The translations under genes and the position numbers were made by a program. 64,000 nt of DNA from JBMYZL01 sp049610385 (GTDB lineage: Bacteria; Bacteroidota; Bacteroidia; Flavobacteriales_D; Sanyastnellaceae): assembly GCA_049610385.1 (NCBI GenBank), contig JBMYZL010000011.1, forward strand, positions 1 through 64,000, read 5' to 3'. Under the pieces are notes generated by a model that did no database searches, was not told the origin of the DNA, and saw only the letters and a program-made list of their open reading frames with translations. Within the stretch, counting starts at the first letter, position 1. Every line of letters starts with the position of its first letter. Of this stretch, positions 62,817 through 64,000 are shown one piece after another.

Positions 62817-63703
62817 AAGCGTCCATTCGAAAAACAGCGATACTGTTCCTCTTTTGGGGGATCTTCTGTGGAACATCTGGACTTGGTTCTCAAGGGCTGC
62901 TGGACGAATTGGACGTGATGAGTGAACCTGCCAATGAATGGGTTCGAGCAACATTCAAAGACACCCGCATTGTGAATGCCCAAAGCAACGAAACGCCCGC
63001 TGCCGGCATGTTGCATTTTGTGATTGCCCATCGATTTGGCCAAATCAGCGATGGCATTTATACCCTCTGGGGACTCGACAACGCCTGGATGCGATTGGGA
63101 CTCGATTTTGGCATCAATGACCGGTTGGCAGTGGGGCTGGCGCGCAGCACATTTCAGAAAACACTCGAGGCGAATGTGAAGGCCAAATTGATCCGGCAGT
63201 CTACGGGTTCTGTGAATTTCCCGTTGAGTGTTACCTGGTATAGCGTGGGCATGATGAACGGGTTGCGCTGGGAGGAAGAAAGGGAAAACCTCTTCAGCTC
63301 CCGCTTGTCCTATGTTCACCAACTCATTTTGACCCGGAAAATGGGGTCAGATTTGAGTTTGGCCTGCATCCCATCAATCACGCACCGGAACCTCGTTCCT
63401 TCGGATGCAGTCCCCCATGACGTGCTGACCCTTGGGCTTGGCGGTCGTTACAAATTAAACAACCGACTCAGCATCAATGGAGAATGGCACCCTTTCATCA
63501 GTGAAAAACCGCATCCAGAAGCGATTCCTTCCCTGAGCTTGGGATTTGACATTGACACTGGCGGACATGTCTTCCAACTGCATGTGACCAATGCGCGTGG
63601 CATGTTCGAAAGGGCATTCTTGACCGAGGCCGCGGGCCGGTGGTTGGATGGAGATCTCTATTTTGGATTCAATTTGAGCCGGTCTTTCGCGCTGAAATCA
63701 TGA
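62813..63703 (+). CDS. DUF5777 family beta-barrel protein
   Basis: A 296-residue exported protein: signal peptide ending GTSGLGSQ, then FKDTRIVNAQSNETPAAGMLHFVIAHRFG, the segment that marks DUF5777, followed by predicted alternating barrel strands ending LYFGFNLSRSFALKS. It is probably an outer-membrane protein of unknown role, and is regularly linked with YceI and c-type haem proteins. Its start overlaps the YceI stop, and its own stop overlaps the next gene (ATGA). Confidence 0.82.
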   Translation: MKASIRKTAILFLFWGIFCGTSGLGSQGLLDELDVMSEPANEWVRATFKDTRIVNAQSNETPAAGMLHFVIAHRFGQISDGIYTLWGLDNAWMRLGLDFGINDRLAVGLARSTFQKTLEANVKAKLIRQSTGSVNFPLSVTWYSVGMMNGLRWEEERENLFSSRLSYVHQLILTRKMGSDLSLACIPSITHRNLVPSDAVPHDVLTLGLGGRYKLNNRLSINGEWHPFISEKPHPEAIPSLSLGFDIDTGGHVFQLHVTNARGMFERAFLTEAAGRWLDGDLYFGFNLSRSFALKS

Positions 63704-64000
63704 GCAAGGTGTCTTCATCTTTGTGGATTATTGGACATCCCCAATTTGGAGAAGCTGTGGGTGCGCAGGCCATTGCAAATCATTTGGCGAAACGTGAACA
63801 AGTGGAATTCAGGGTCATTTCTGAACTGAACTGGGACCGTGCAGAAGAACAATCACGGTGGATGCAAGCGGATCACATTGTTTTTCATTTCCCCCTGTTT
63901 TGGTATGGCATGCCCGGCATTTTGAAAACGTATTTGGACGATATGTTGCAACCCGGATGGGCCTTTGGAGAAGGCGGTCATGCGCTTCAATACAAAACCC
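63700..64000 (+). CDS. NAD(P)H-dependent oxidoreductase (flavodoxin-like), cut by window edge
   Basis: The first 100 codons of a flavodoxin-fold quinone reductase/KefF-like protein: WIIGHPQFGEAVGAQAIANHL, ADHIVFHFPLFWYGMPGILK and LQPGWAFGEGGHAL. This family reduces quinones with FMN. The ATG at 63700 overlaps the DUF5777 stop (ATGA). The rest lies beyond the window. Confidence 0.85.
   Translation, partial: MSKVSSSLWIIGHPQFGEAVGAQAIANHLAKREQVEFRVISELNWDRAEEQSRWMQADHIVFHFPLFWYGMPGILKTYLDDMLQPGWAFGEGGHALQYKT

Noticed and set aside
1..64000. CRISPR arrays, transposons, prophage, toxin-antitoxin or restriction systems
   Set aside because: No regularly spaced repeats, transposase, integrase, phage structural or defence genes were recognised.

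Overview
The window reads as chromosome of a free-living Bacteroidota, most likely a marine Flavobacteriales relative of the Cryomorphaceae/Schleiferiaceae type (the lineage is an inference). Signs of the phylum include a short 289-residue principal sigma factor, a transketolase split into two subunits, a TamL-type lipoprotein barrel, a type IX secretion (type B, CHU_C-like) C-terminal domain, a GWxTD protein, a ComEC without a visible metallo-beta-lactamase domain, DUF6913, and promoters matching the phylum consensus (TTTG, 19-20 bases, TAnnTTTG). Few starts have a Shine-Dalgarno sequence. Genes are packed tightly: ATGA/TTGA/GTGA stop-start overlaps are common within operons and many convergent genes overlap at their 3' ends. 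I see no insertion sequence, prophage, CRISPR array or rRNA. There is one tRNA, tRNA-Ser(UGA).

Layout. 1-2.6 kb: nitroreductase tail, pirin, DUF6913 and a DapA-like protein without the catalytic lysine. 2.5-5.8 kb (minus): transketolase N subunit, secreted VWA protein, transketolase C subunit, as one overlapping unit. 5.9-8.1 kb: ychF, NTF2-like lipoprotein, rhomboid protease. 8-11 kb (minus): clpC and divIC. 11.2-15 kb: gyrA and a TPR protein. 15.2-19.1 kb: two large secreted, cysteine-rich proteins. 19.2-22.9 kb: glpK-glpD-glpF for glycerol uptake and oxidation. 22.9-24.4 kb (minus): DUF2130 protein and tRNA-Ser. 24.5-32.4 kb: acs, a FemAB-like transferase, a GWxTD protein, a GT2 glycosyltransferase and comEC, with a conserved small gene lying antisense in the comEC 3' end. 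32.4-35.1 kb: HMG-CoA lyase, ZIP transporter and methyltransferase. 35.1-36 kb: SiaB/SiaC partner-switch pair. 36-40.4 kb (minus): beta-helix lipoprotein and a large ABCG-type transporter. 40.4-45.7 kb: AlkA-like glycosylase, rpoD, rpsO-pnp, accD. 45.7-51.5 kb: tamL, TrmH-type methyltransferase, acyltransferase, DEAD-box helicase, zinc-ribbon protein. 51.5-54.4 kb (minus): an arsenosugar-type cluster (AhpD-like protein, ArsS radical SAM protein, DUF2064 glycosyltransferase, purine-nucleoside phosphorylase). 54.4-57.5 kb: 3-hydroxyacyl-CoA dehydrogenase, NlpC/P60 hydrolase and thiolase. 57.6-61.7 kb: small hypothetical gene, variant RluA-like protein, mechanosensitive channel, sulfotransferase, YebC. 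61.8-64 kb: an operon of c-type haem protein, YceI, DUF5777 and an NAD(P)H oxidoreductase cut by the window edge.

Most of the window is housekeeping. The parts that best repay a second look are the DapA-like protein without its lysine, the von Willebrand gene between the transketolase halves, the gene embedded antisense to comEC, the arsenosugar-type operon that includes a nucleoside phosphorylase, the RluA-like protein with Glu at the catalytic Asp position, and a helicase mRNA that looks leaderless.
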